NCBI GenBank assembly: GCA_016195815.1
Contig: JACPYX010000008.1
Location: 96,422-160,421 of the forward strand
Origin: Chloroflexota bacterium
GTDB lineage: Bacteria > Chloroflexota > Anaerolineae > Anaerolineales > Villigracilaceae
Length of the DNA: 64,000 nucleotides
Reading direction: 5' to 3'
Numbering within the stretch: position 1 is the first letter of the stretch; every line of letters starts with the position of its first letter. The position numbers were made by a program, and so were the translations under genes. This document shows, in pieces, positions 9,748 to 18,571 of this stretch. The notes beneath the pieces are model-generated. The model was not told where the DNA came from and did no database searches. It saw only the letters and a list, made by a program, of their open reading frames with translations.

Positions 9748-10227
9748 ATGGGACGTATGAAATTCATCATCGGCGGTTTGCTTATTCTTGGAGCAGTTGT
9801 TTATTTGATCGTATCCTCCACACAGGCCAATGCCGAATATTTTATGACGGTTAACGAACTCAATGCCAAAGGCGCCAGCGTTGTGGGCAAGAATCTGCGC
9901 GTCTCAGGCGCGGTGGTTGGCAATACCATTCAATACGATCCGGGCACATTGACATTGACCTTCGAAGTCGCCCACGTCACAGGCGACAACAACGAAGTGG
10001 AAGCGCAGGGCGGGCTGGCCGCAGTCCTGCAAGCCGCGGTCGCAGACCCGAACCGGGCACGCATCAAAGTGGTTTACGTTGGTCCCAAGCCTGATCTCCT
10101 TAAGAACGAAGCCCAGGCCATCATGACCGGCCAGCTGGGTGCGGACGGCGTTTTCCATGCCGATGAACTCCTGCTCAAATGTCCGACCAAATATCAGGAA
10201 GCCGCGCCGCAACAGACGAGTAAATAA
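9748..10227 (+). CDS. ccmE: Cytochrome c maturation haem chaperone CcmE, Cys-type
   Basis: The 159-residue protein has one N-terminal membrane anchor (about 5-22) and an OB-fold extracytoplasmic domain. CcmE receives haem from CcmABCD and hands it to CcmF/H. In the classical protein the haem binds covalently to His in an HxxxY motif; here the motif ADELLLKCPTKY has Cys (C145) instead, with Y149 kept, i.e. the CXXXY variant known from some archaea and Desulfovibrio. It is first in the operon and has a strong GGAGG site. Confidence 0.92.
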   Translation: MGRMKFIIGGLLILGAVVYLIVSSTQANAEYFMTVNELNAKGASVVGKNLRVSGAVVGNTIQYDPGTLTLTFEVAHVTGDNNEVEAQGGLAAVLQAAVADPNRARIKVVYVGPKPDLLKNEAQAIMTGQLGADGVFHADELLLKCPTKYQEAAPQQTSK

Positions 10228-10283
10228 TTTTCAAAATCTGATAGCCTTTTATGCCTGTCAGGTCTTCCAACGGGAGAACTTTT

Positions 10284-12347
10284 ATGTTCGCTGAAATCGG
10301 TTATGGAATTTTGGCAATTACGTTCGTCATTGCACTCTATAGTGTTGGCGCGGCCATCTATGGCGATAGAAAGAAATCATCCGCCATTGTTGAGTCTGCG
10401 CGCCGGGCCATGTTGTTGACGTGGCCGCTTATCTCGCTTTCCGCGGGGACTCTGATCTATCTGCTCATTACGAATCACTTTGAAGTTTCTTTCGTCTACG
10501 AAGTGACCAGCCGCAGCATGCCGACCTATCTTAAGGTGACCGCCTGGTGGGGCGGGCAGGCCGGTTCCCTGGTCTTCTGGTCCTGGCTTATGTCGGCCTT
10601 TGCTTCGCTGGTCACCCTCCGCAAATGGGACCGCGACCGCGAGTTCCTGCCATGGGTGATTGTCATTACATCTATTACGACGGCCTTCTTCCTGGGGCTG
10701 GTTATTTTCTATGCAAACCCGTTCACGCGTTTCTGGCAGAGCCTTGACGGAAAAATCGTTACGAGTATGTTTGCCCCCCTCAACGCGATCGCCTTCTTTC
10801 CCCAAGATGGGCGCGGTCTGAATCCCTTACTCCGCCACCCGGGCATGATCATTCACCCGCCGCTGCTGTATCTCGGCTTTGTATCATTCGTGATTCCTTA
10901 CGCGTTCGCAATGGCCGCCCTGATCACTGGCCGCACCGATGACCGCTGGATTCGACTCACCCGCCGCTGGACATTATGGGCCTGGTTGTTCCTGTCGCTC
11001 GGCCTCGTCGTCGGCGGCCGCTGGGCTTACGACGTTCTCGGCTGGGGCGGATACTGGGGCTGGGACCCGGTGGAAATCGCGGCCTTCATGCCCTGGCTGA
11101 CGGGCACCGCCTTCCTGCATTCCGTGATGATCCAAGAGAAGCGCGGACTGCTCAAGCACTGGAATATGATCCTGATCATTCTGACTTATGCACTGGTACT
11201 CTTCGGCACTTTCCTGACCCGTTCCGGAGTGCTCTCCTCGGTGCATGCCTTTGCCCAAAGCGCGATCGGCCCAGCCTTCTTCGTCTTTATTGGCGCTACC
11301 TTCATTACATCCATCGCGCTGGTGATCTATCGCTGGCCCGAACTGCGCAGCGAAACCGAGATGAAATCCATGCTCTCGCGCGAAGCGCTCTTTCTGCTCA
11401 ACAACCTGTTGTTCATGAGCATCCTGGTGGTGAGTTTCTGGGGCGTGATCTTCCCGCTCATCTCTGAACTGACGACCGGACAAAAAATCACAGTCGGCCC
11501 GCCATTTTATGAACGCGCCACCGGTCCGCTCTTTGCTGGTTTGATGTTCCTGATGGGCATCGCGCCGCTTTCGGCCTGGGGCAATTCCACCATCTTTACG
11601 CTTGGGCGCGCCCTGTGGAAGTCTGCTGTGGCCGCCCTGCTTATCGCGGTGTTCTTATTCTTCACTGCCACAAAAAATATACTTGCGTTGGTTGGGTTCT
11701 TCCTCATTGCATTCGTGCTGCTCGTAACGCTGGTCGAATTCTGGCGCACCGCGCGCGCGCGCCAGAAAACGCAAAATGAAAACTTCTTCGCCGCGCTCTT
11801 GAATCTGATCGGACGCAACCGCCGCCGTCACGGCGGTTACATCATCCACCTCAGTATGATGTTAATGGCAATCGGTATTCTAGGCATAGAAGTCTTTCAG
11901 GTTCAGACGCAGGGTACGATTGCAGTTGGACAATCGCTTTCCCTGTCCGGCTACTCTATCCAGTTTAAGAGTCTGGCTTCATGGGACGACACCCCCAAGG
12001 GCGTCAATTACACCCGCGCGGTGGTGGACATCTACAAAGACGGCACATTCCTCGGCCAATTGGCGCCCCGCAAAGACTATTACTTTGACTCTCAACAGAA
12101 CATGACCATTCCGGGCGTGCGCTCAACACTCAAAGATGACGTTTACGTTCTGCTGGTGGACTGGCAACCCGCTTCGGCCAACGGCGCAACCTTCAAGGTC
12201 TTTGTCAACCCATTGGTCAACTGGCTGTGGATCGGCACGATCGTGTTCCTCTTTGGTATTTTGATCGCCGCCTGGCCTGAGCGCGAAGCAGACTATGCCC
12301 TGGCGCATTCAAAGAACAAGGCGTATGAACCAAGTTCCGCTGATTAG
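10284..12347 (+). CDS. ccmF: Cytochrome c haem lyase subunit CcmF
   Basis: The 687-residue polytopic protein attaches haem to apocytochromes. It has the WWD haem-handling domain GGYWGWDPVE (about 252-262), the HPPLLY histidine region (about 191) and a second HGGYIIH region near 520, then a periplasmic C-terminal part and a final membrane helix. ATG 10284 is preceded by GGGAG (10272-10276); the in-frame ATG 10251 has no such site. It follows ccmE by 56 nt. Confidence 0.95.
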   Translation: MFAEIGYGILAITFVIALYSVGAAIYGDRKKSSAIVESARRAMLLTWPLISLSAGTLIYLLITNHFEVSFVYEVTSRSMPTYLKVTAWWGGQAGSLVFWSWLMSAFASLVTLRKWDRDREFLPWVIVITSITTAFFLGLVIFYANPFTRFWQSLDGKIVTSMFAPLNAIAFFPQDGRGLNPLLRHPGMIIHPPLLYLGFVSFVIPYAFAMAALITGRTDDRWIRLTRRWTLWAWLFLSLGLVVGGRWAYDVLGWGGYWGWDPVEIAAFMPWLTGTAFLHSVMIQEKRGLLKHWNMILIILTYALVLFGTFLTRSGVLSSVHAFAQSAIGPAFFVFIGATFITSIALVIYRWPELRSETEMKSMLSREALFLLNNLLFMSILVVSFWGVIFPLISELTTGQKITVGPPFYERATGPLFAGLMFLMGIAPLSAWGNSTIFTLGRALWKSAVAALLIAVFLFFTATKNILALVGFFLIAFVLLVTLVEFWRTARARQKTQNENFFAALLNLIGRNRRRHGGYIIHLSMMLMAIGILGIEVFQVQTQGTIAVGQSLSLSGYSIQFKSLASWDDTPKGVNYTRAVVDIYKDGTFLGQLAPRKDYYFDSQQNMTIPGVRSTLKDDVYVLLVDWQPASANGATFKVFVNPLVNWLWIGTIVFLFGILIAAWPEREADYALAHSKNKAYEPSSAD

Positions 12348-12364
12348 CCAATGATGGTATGCGC

Positions 12365-12428
12365 CGTCCCGCAGGTTTGTCGGGTGTTTATTTCGAAGAT
12401 AGATTTAATTATGACAGCCTGCGGGACG
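12365..12428. repeat. Inverted repeat between ccmF and ccmH
   Basis: CGTCCCGCAGG (12365-12375) and CCTGCGGGACG (12418-12428) are perfect inverse copies with a 42-nt spacer. The 13-mer CGGGACGTTCTGC (12422-12434) recurs inverted at 22369-22381 in another intergenic region, suggesting a dispersed repeat. Confidence 0.5.
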
Positions 12429-12490
12429 TTCTGCGTCAGGTAATGGCAGGCGCAGAGAACACAACGGAACACGGAATGTGGAGCCATGAA

Positions 12491-12982
12491 ATGAAAAACC
12501 AATTGCGAGTTATGCTTTATACTTTGACCATTGCTCTTATCCTCGCGGCGCTTTGGGTTGTCAAAGCCTCTGCCCAGAATCCCACCCCCACAGACGATGA
12601 AGTCAACCGCATCGCACACCAGTTATATTGCCCCGTCTGTGAGAACACGCCGCTTGATTTCTGCCCGACCGAGGCCTGCCGTCAATGGCGCGACCTGATC
12701 CGCCAGCAGCTCTCACAAGGCTGGACAGAGGATCAGATCAAACAATATTTTGCCGAGCAATACGGAGCGCGCGTATTGGCCGAGCCGCCCCGCACAGGAC
12801 TCAATTGGCTGGTTTATATTTTGCCGCCTGTCATCATTTTGGCTGGAGCTTTCCTGCTTTTCCGCATGTTGCGGGCGTGGACAAAACCCCCGGCCGCCTC
12901 CTCCGCTGCCGGGTCCGCGAAAGAAGCGGCGCAGGATGATTACGTCGCGCGTCTCGAAGAAGAATTGAAGAAGAGAAAATAA
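12491..12982 (+). CDS. ccmH: Cytochrome c maturation protein CcmH
   Basis: The 163-residue protein has a signal/anchor helix (about 7-27), the thiol-redox motif LYCPVCEN (C47, C50), extra cysteines C58 and C63, and a C-terminal membrane helix, as in the N-terminal domain of CcmH/CycL. It reduces the apocytochrome CXXCH disulfide. ATG 12491 has GGAG 7 nt upstream; longer in-frame starts would translate the intergenic inverted repeat. It lies between ccmF and the CcmG thioredoxin, which would recycle it. Confidence 0.9.
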   Translation: MKNQLRVMLYTLTIALILAALWVVKASAQNPTPTDDEVNRIAHQLYCPVCENTPLDFCPTEACRQWRDLIRQQLSQGWTEDQIKQYFAEQYGARVLAEPPRTGLNWLVYILPPVIILAGAFLLFRMLRAWTKPPAASSAAGSAKEAAQDDYVARLEEELKKRK

Positions 12983-13033
12983 TCCTGTGGGGTGGCTTTC
13001 TAAAAGTGTGCCTCGCATTTTCAGGGAGAATGG

Positions 13034-13609
13034 ATGACTGAAAATACAAATACACCTCCGCGCCGCGGCATCCCGCTCCGGACACAGATCGTTATTTGGA
13101 TACTGCTGATCGGGCTGCTTGCCATCATTGCCATCGAACTTAATCGCTCACAGCGAGGCACCGTCCAGCCTGGCGAAGCGATTCGGGATTTCACATTGCC
13201 GTTGTACAGCGGTTATGAGTATGAAGGCCAAAATGAAATAAGACTTTCGGACTTGCGCGGCAAAGTGGTCTTCATCAACTTTTGGGCCTCGTGGTGCAAA
13301 CCCTGCGAGCAGGAAGCACCCGAACTGGTGAAAGCCTGGGAGTATTACAAGCCCGGCGGGCAGGTGGTTTTCCTTGGCGTGGATTATGTGGATACCGAGC
13401 CTGCCGCCCGTATTTACATGAAGAAATTCAAGATCACCTATCCCAACGGCCCTGACCTCGGCACGCGCCTGGCGCAATTGTTCCGCATCAAGGGCGTGCC
13501 TGAGACTTACTTCATTGACCAGAACGGCGCACTGCAATACGTACAGATCGGCCCGTTCACTTCGCTGCAACAAATCCAATCCATCATCGAACCGATGTTG
13601 AAGAAGTAG
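13034..13609 (+). CDS. ccmG: Thiol-disulfide oxidoreductase CcmG/DsbE-like
   Basis: This is a 191-residue membrane-tethered thioredoxin: one N-terminal helix (about 18-36), the fold core with active site W87-C-K-P-C91, and a cis-proline segment GVPETYFID. It would keep CcmH and apocytochrome thiols reduced outside the membrane. AGGGAGAA precedes the ATG. ResA- and TlpA-type proteins look similar; the ccm location makes CcmG the best name. Confidence 0.88.
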   Translation: MTENTNTPPRRGIPLRTQIVIWILLIGLLAIIAIELNRSQRGTVQPGEAIRDFTLPLYSGYEYEGQNEIRLSDLRGKVVFINFWASWCKPCEQEAPELVKAWEYYKPGGQVVFLGVDYVDTEPAARIYMKKFKITYPNGPDLGTRLAQLFRIKGVPETYFIDQNGALQYVQIGPFTSLQQIQSIIEPMLKK

Positions 13610-13617
13610 GAGCAGAC

Positions 13618-14127
13618 ATGGATATCGGTGCAATACTTTTACTTCTTGCTTTGCTTTTGGGGATCGGCTTATATCTGGCCGCGCCGTTGATGAACAACCG
13701 CGCTCGCCGCGGCCGGGAAGAGTCGCAGGAAACATCCTCTTTGATGGCTGAACGCGACCGCGTCGTCAACTCGCTGCAGGAACTTGATTTCGATTTCAAA
13801 CTCGGAAAGATCCCCGAGGAAGATTATCCGATCCAACGCGCTGAACTCCTGCAAAAAGGCGCCGGCATTTTAAAGAAACTCGATGCGCTCACACCCACTT
13901 CTCCATTCGGACCTGATGCCGAAGCGCGTCTCGAGAAAGCGGCCGCCCATAACCCCGACTCGGCGCCGGCAAAAGACGAGCCGCTCAGCGATGACAAGAT
14001 CGAATCGATGCTGGCTGCGCGGCGAAAAACGCGCGCTTCAAAATCTGCCGGGTTCTGTCCGCGATGCGGCAAGCCTGTTCAAATCAGCGACCAATTCTGC
14101 CCTGCCTGTGGAAAAGGGTTGCAATAG
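13618..14127 (+). CDS. CcmI-like membrane protein with C-terminal zinc ribbon
   Basis: The 169-residue protein has one membrane helix (about 4-23), then a cytoplasmic helical segment (ERDRVVNSLQELDFDFKLG) resembling the start of CcmI/CycH, a linker, and a zinc ribbon with C147/C150 and C161/C164. True CcmI has TPR repeats for apocytochrome binding; they are replaced here by the zinc ribbon. It begins 8 nt after ccmG in the same operon. Its role in haem attachment is inferred from location only. Confidence 0.7.
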   Translation: MDIGAILLLLALLLGIGLYLAAPLMNNRARRGREESQETSSLMAERDRVVNSLQELDFDFKLGKIPEEDYPIQRAELLQKGAGILKKLDALTPTSPFGPDAEARLEKAAAHNPDSAPAKDEPLSDDKIESMLAARRKTRASKSAGFCPRCGKPVQISDQFCPACGKGLQ

Positions 14128-14139
14128 ATTTTAGGAAAA

Positions 14140-14168
14140 AGACTTCAGGCTTTGAAAACCTGAAGTCT
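14140..14168 (+). terminator. Stem-loop within the ccm operon
   Basis: AGACTTCAGG (14140-14149) and CCTGAAGTCT (14159-14168), 9-nt loop, preceded by an A-tract but followed only by TAAGCC. With no U-tract on the plus strand it may be a processing or partial termination site rather than a full terminator. Confidence 0.5.
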
Positions 14169-14188
14169 TAAGCCCGCTTGAGGAATTC

Positions 14189-16036
14189 ATGAAACTTCGT
14201 TACGCAATCATCTTCATCCTTGCACTCGCGGCCATTACATTGAACGCCTGCACTCTCGCCTCTGACGTCACACCGCCGCCCGATTATGTCGCGCCTACCC
14301 CGATGCCCACGCTTGGCCCTTTGTTTCCTGCCAGCGCGCCGAGCATCGAAAACGGCGCGCAGATTTACGCGGCAAAATGTGCGGCTTGTCACGGTGATAC
14401 AGGCCTGGGCGACGGCCCGGACGGCAAACAACTGTCTGTTAGAGTCCCCGCGCTCGGCCTGGCTGAAAGCGCGCAATCTGCATCGCCCGCGCAATGGTTC
14501 AAAGTTGTCTCGCAGGGAAATATTGAACGCTTCATGCCGCCCTTTATCAGCTTAACCGATCAGCAACGCTGGGATGTGGTTTCGTATGCAATGTCCCTGC
14601 ACATCACACCAGACCAAATCGCGCGGGGCAAATCGTTATTCGAAGCCAATTGCCCCGATTGCCAGGGCAAATTCACAAACCAGGAAAAAATGGCCTCATT
14701 ATCCGAGGCCGATCTCTTTCGCATCATCAAGAAGGGCAATGCTGATGTTGCCGCGTTTGGAGCCAACTTTACGGATGAAGAAACCTGGGCCGTGGCCGCT
14801 TATCTGCGAACGCTGACATTCGCTCCGCCCGCTGCGCCCACGCCTGCTGCCGTTTCAACGGAAACACCCGCGGCTGGTAGCGAAACTACCGAGGCGGCGA
14901 CCGCCACATCGTCTGTATTGACCGCACAGGGAACCCCAGTCTCCAGCACTGGAAGCATTAATGGCATCGTCCAGATCGCCAGCGGAAGCCTGCCCGCAAA
15001 TCTGACAATCACCCTGCGCGGCTTCGATCATGCCCAGGACCAAACCACCGGCCCGCAGGAGGTCTTAACCCTGACTGGGACCGCCGCGGCAGACGGCACA
15101 TTTGTGTTCGAGAACGTGGCATTACCTGTCAATCGCATCTACGTCGCCGAAGTCAGTTACGCGGGTGTTCAATATCAATCGGGCCTGACGGCTGTCAAAT
15201 CAGGCGACACAAAAATCAGCCTGCCCGCCATAAAACTGTATGAAGCAACCCAGGACTTCAGTTTATTGAGCGTGGAGCAAGTGCACCTTTACAGCGATTT
15301 TTCCACACAAGGTACAGTTCAATTCTTTGAGATCTATTCCTTCTCGAACAACAGCGACAAAGCTGTGATCATATCAACCGACGGCTCGACTGTTCCCTTC
15401 ATCAAACTGCCGGATGGCGCGCAGAGCCCGGGTTATCAAGCCGGACAGAACAGCGCCCCATTTGTCTCCGCAGGCAAGGGCATCGCGGTTGTGCCAAGCG
15501 ACACGCCCTACTCGATCATCGGATTCTTTAGCCTGCCTTATGATAAGAAGGTGGAGGTCAATCAACCATTCGCCATTGACGCCGTATCGGTGCTTCTGCT
15601 TGTTCCAGAAGGAATGAAAGTGAACAGCACGCAATTGACCAATTTGGGGGTTCAAACCATCCAAAATAATAATTTTTTGGAGTTATCTGCCAAAAGCATA
15701 AAGGCTGGCGATACACTAACCTTTACCGTCAGCGGCTCGCCAAAGACCGGCGCAAATGCAGTAACGAACGCGGCGGCGACCCCAAACCCACAACAAGGAT
15801 TGTTGATCGGTGCGGGTGCGCTCGGTCTGGCTTTGATTGTGGCCGGTACATGGCTGTATCTGCGAAGCCGCAAGCGCGGCAAAGATGACGACGAGGAAGA
15901 GGAATTCGCGTCGGTGGATGATGTAATGGATGCCATGCTGGCCCTCGACGATCTGCGCCGCGCCGGGAAAATATCGGAGGAAGTTTATCAAACGCGGCGT
16001 GATGAGTTAAAAGAGATTCTCAAGGAACTGGCATAA
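14189..16036 (+). CDS. Cytochrome c lipoprotein with one intact and one degenerate haem site
   Basis: The 615-residue protein begins with a lipoprotein signal (LNAC, C21). Residues about 50-138 form a cytochrome c domain with CAACH (C64, C67, H68) and a probable axial Met in FMPPF. A second cytochrome-like domain (about 146-208) has CPDCQ: C155 and C158 are kept but the haem-ligand His is Gln (CAG at 14663-14665). A Thr/Ala/Pro linker, a beta-rich region (about 250-530), a membrane helix near 535-557 and an acidic cytoplasmic end with a SHOCT-like helical segment follow. It sits inside the ccm operon, so it is likely a client of the system; its electron partner is unknown. Confidence 0.8.
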   Translation: MKLRYAIIFILALAAITLNACTLASDVTPPPDYVAPTPMPTLGPLFPASAPSIENGAQIYAAKCAACHGDTGLGDGPDGKQLSVRVPALGLAESAQSASPAQWFKVVSQGNIERFMPPFISLTDQQRWDVVSYAMSLHITPDQIARGKSLFEANCPDCQGKFTNQEKMASLSEADLFRIIKKGNADVAAFGANFTDEETWAVAAYLRTLTFAPPAAPTPAAVSTETPAAGSETTEAATATSSVLTAQGTPVSSTGSINGIVQIASGSLPANLTITLRGFDHAQDQTTGPQEVLTLTGTAAADGTFVFENVALPVNRIYVAEVSYAGVQYQSGLTAVKSGDTKISLPAIKLYEATQDFSLLSVEQVHLYSDFSTQGTVQFFEIYSFSNNSDKAVIISTDGSTVPFIKLPDGAQSPGYQAGQNSAPFVSAGKGIAVVPSDTPYSIIGFFSLPYDKKVEVNQPFAIDAVSVLLLVPEGMKVNSTQLTNLGVQTIQNNNFLELSAKSIKAGDTLTFTVSGSPKTGANAVTNAAATPNPQQGLLIGAGALGLALIVAGTWLYLRSRKRGKDDDEEEEFASVDDVMDAMLALDDLRRAGKISEEVYQTRRDELKEILKELA

Positions 16037-16081
16037 AAGTAAGGACACAGCGACACTGTTCTCTTACTACACAAAATAAAC

Positions 16082-16780
16082 ATGATCACCGTCAAAAAAC
16101 TCGTCAAGCGTTTTGGCATGAAGACCGTCCTGCGCGGCGTGGACTTGGAAGTCCAGCCCGGAGAGTTCGTCGCGCTTCTCGGTCCGAACGGCGCGGGCAA
16201 GACGACTTTTCTGCGCATCCTCGCCTCCCTTTCGCGTCCGTCGCTGGGCGAGGTGCGCGTGGCAGGCTATCGTCTGCCCGGCGAGGCCGCGGCGGTGCGC
16301 GCCAACCTGGGCGTGGTTTCGCATTTGCCTTTGCTATACGGCGACTTGACCGCCGAAGAAAATCTGCGTTTTTATGGACGCATGTATAACATATCGAATA
16401 TCGAGTTTCGAATATCGGAAGTTTTAGAAATGGTTGGGCTTGAAAACCGAAGACGCGACCTCGTCCGGACTTTCTCGCGCGGTATGCAGCAGCGCCTCGC
16501 CATTGGCCGCGCCGTGATCCACGACCCGGAAGTCATGCTCTTCGATGAACCCTACACCGGCCTCGACCAGGATGCATCATCCATGTTGGATGAAGTGCTT
16601 CGCTCTGTGGCCGCGCAGGGACGCACGGTGGTGATGACCTCGCACGATCTGGCGCGCGCCGAAGATTTGGCGACGCGCTTCGACATTTTGTCGCGCGGCA
16701 TAATCACCGCCTCAGTCACACGCAACAATCTCAAGAAGACCAGCCTGCCGGCCTTCTACAAACAGGCATTGGCAAATTGA
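16082..16780 (+). CDS. ccmA: Haem-export ABC ATPase CcmA
   Basis: The 232-residue ABC ATPase has Walker A GPNGAGKTT (34-42), signature FSRGMQQRL (131-139) and Walker B VMLFDEP (151-157). With CcmB it powers release of holo-CcmE from CcmCDE. Residues about 103-112 (NISNIEFRIS) are encoded by two direct copies of TCGAATATCG (16394-16403, 16408-16417), AT-rich for this gene and probably repeat-derived, but in frame. No strong ribosome-binding site is seen. It ends one nucleotide before ccmB. Confidence 0.92.
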   Translation: MITVKKLVKRFGMKTVLRGVDLEVQPGEFVALLGPNGAGKTTFLRILASLSRPSLGEVRVAGYRLPGEAAAVRANLGVVSHLPLLYGDLTAEENLRFYGRMYNISNIEFRISEVLEMVGLENRRRDLVRTFSRGMQQRLAIGRAVIHDPEVMLFDEPYTGLDQDASSMLDEVLRSVAAQGRTVVMTSHDLARAEDLATRFDILSRGIITASVTRNNLKKTSLPAFYKQALAN

Positions 16781-16781
16781 C

Positions 16782-17513
16782 ATGAACGACAGACCATTGA
16801 CCATCAACCAAACATTGTCCATCGTCCGCCGCCCATCGCCGAACTTTTTAAAAGCCACGTTTGCCGTCGTTTGGAAAGACCTGGCCGCCGAATTTCGCTC
16901 GCGCGAATTGTTCTCGGCCATGCTGGTCTTTTCGCTGCTGGTCATTCTGATCTTCAATTTCGCTCTCGAGCTGGATATAAAAACGCGCCAGTCCGTGACT
17001 TCGGGCGTGCTGTGGGTGACCTTTGCCTTCGCAGGCACTCTGGGACTCAACCGCTCCATGTCTGTGGAAAAAGATCGCGGCTGTCTCGATGGACTCCTGC
17101 TGGCGCCCGTTGACCGCGCCGCTATTTATTTTGGCAAAGTCATCAGCAACCTGGTCTTCATGCTGATCGTCGAAGCCATCGTCCTGCCGGTTTACTCATT
17201 CCTTTATAACATCAATTTGTTCCAGCCCGGACTCTTGCTGGTCGTCCTGCTCGGCTCGATTGGCTATGTCACAGTTGGAACCCTGCTTGCCAGCATGGCC
17301 GTCCAGACGCGCACGCGGGACGTGCTCCTGCCCATTTTGCTGTTCCCGGTTGCAGTCCCGGTATTGATCGCCTCCGTCAAAGCCAGCGGCGGATTCTTAA
17401 CCAGCGCAGACTTCGCATCCGAGATCATGCCGTGGATCAATCTACTTATCGTTTACGACGTTATCTTCACTGCTATTGCCTTTATGGTGTTTGATTACGT
17501 GGTTGAAGAATAA
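16782..17513 (+). CDS. ccmB: Haem-export ABC permease CcmB
   Basis: The 243-residue protein has six predicted membrane helices and the CcmB core beginning VVWKDLAAEFRSRE. It is the membrane partner of CcmA. The first ~25 residues (NDRPLTINQTLSIV...) are unlike typical CcmB starts and come from CCAT-rich repetitive DNA (16788-16835) sharing GACAGACCAT with the pdxS-pdxT spacer, so the N-terminus may be repeat-derived or the true start an internal TTG. Confidence 0.9.
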   Translation: MNDRPLTINQTLSIVRRPSPNFLKATFAVVWKDLAAEFRSRELFSAMLVFSLLVILIFNFALELDIKTRQSVTSGVLWVTFAFAGTLGLNRSMSVEKDRGCLDGLLLAPVDRAAIYFGKVISNLVFMLIVEAIVLPVYSFLYNINLFQPGLLLVVLLGSIGYVTVGTLLASMAVQTRTRDVLLPILLFPVAVPVLIASVKASGGFLTSADFASEIMPWINLLIVYDVIFTAIAFMVFDYVVEE

Positions 17514-17596
17514 AATCAATATCTCTGAGCGCCGTCTCTGGCGCGCCACCAGCCGCCGAGACAGCAGCTTGAGCAAATATTACCCAAAGGAGTCTT

Positions 17597-18295
17597 ATGG
17601 AGCCAAAACCGATTGCTCTTAAAGTGCTCGATATTATTTCCGTTATTTTGCTGGGCACAGCGACCTACCTCGCCCTCGTCTTCGCGCCAACCGAAGCCGT
17701 GATGGGACAAGTCCAGCGTGTCTTCTATTTCCACGTTGGCACAGCCTGGGTGGGATTGCTCGGATTTCTGCTGGCCGCCGCGGCCGGCATCATCTACCTG
17801 GTCAAGAAAGACGTCAAATGGGACATCATCGAAGTCGCCTCGGTCGAGATCAGCCTGGTGTTCTTCCTGATCACCATCATGCTCGGCTCGATCTGGGCGC
17901 GTCCCGTTTGGAATACCTGGTGGACTTGGGATCCGCGCCTCACCACCGCCGCCATCACCGAATTGATCTACATCGCATACTTCATGCTGCGTGAAGGCAT
18001 CGAAGACCCCGACCGCCGCGCCCGCTTTGGCGCGGTTTATACCATCCTGGGCGGCGTGAGCGCACCGATCACTTTCATGTCCATCCGCTTATTCCGCACC
18101 ATCCATCCCGTTGTCATCGGCTCACAGTCCGCCGCCGCGCAGGGTGGTTTCTCCATGACCGGCGGCATGAAGGTCGCGTTCTTCTTCGCGCTATTCACAT
18201 TCACAGTCATCTTCATTGATTTATTCTGGCATCGTATTCGCCTCGGTACTCTAGCCGCCAAAGTCGAACAGCTTAAACTTAACATTATGAATTAG
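17597..18295 (+). CDS. ccmC: Haem-handling membrane protein CcmC
   Basis: The 232-residue protein has six membrane helices, the WWD motif WWTWDPRLT (about 109-117) and two flanking conserved histidines (FYFHVG and RTIHPV). CcmC loads haem onto CcmE. A strong AAAGGAG site precedes ATG. An 83-nt gap separates it from ccmB. Confidence 0.94.
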   Translation: MEPKPIALKVLDIISVILLGTATYLALVFAPTEAVMGQVQRVFYFHVGTAWVGLLGFLLAAAAGIIYLVKKDVKWDIIEVASVEISLVFFLITIMLGSIWARPVWNTWWTWDPRLTTAAITELIYIAYFMLREGIEDPDRRARFGAVYTILGGVSAPITFMSIRLFRTIHPVVIGSQSAAAQGGFSMTGGMKVAFFFALFTFTVIFIDLFWHRIRLGTLAAKVEQLKLNIMN

Positions 18296-18303
18296 GAGAC
18301 ACC

Positions 18304-18543
18304 ATGTTCTTTCAAGATGCCCCCCCCGACACTTCCGGTTATATGATCGCAGGCTATCTTATTTTTTTTATAGTCATGGCAATCTATCTCATCAGTTTTT
18401 TTCTCCGCTCCCGGAATCTGAAGCAAGACTTGTCTGTGCTTGAAGATATGAAACAGGAAAGCACAACAACAGCAGGTAAAGCAACAGCCAACAAACCGGC
18501 CAAATCGAAGACAACTTCTGCAAGATCAAAGAAAAAGAAATAG
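18304..18543 (+). CDS. CcmD-like small membrane protein
   Basis: The 79-residue protein has a single membrane helix (about 13-36) followed by LRSRNLKQDLSVLEDM and a Lys-rich tail. Size, topology and position right after ccmC match CcmD, which stabilises CcmC-CcmE; sequence conservation in CcmD is too low for certainty. The Lys/Ser/Thr-rich tail is longer than usual. AGGAG precedes the ATG. Confidence 0.65.
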   Translation: MFFQDAPPDTSGYMIAGYLIFFIVMAIYLISFFLRSRNLKQDLSVLEDMKQESTTTAGKATANKPAKSKTTSARSKKKK

Positions 18544-18571
18544 TTGCAGCATAAACGGAGTCCGCTATAAT
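18544..18571 (+). promoter_or_regulatory. Promoter of the transglycosylase-like gene, nested in the ccm terminator
   Basis: TTGCAG (18544-18549), 16-bp spacer, TATAAT (18566-18571). The -10 box lies inside the loop of the terminator that ends the ccm operon, so one 50-bp stretch ends one unit and starts the next. Predicted start near 18578, 20 nt before ATG 18598. Confidence 0.65.
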
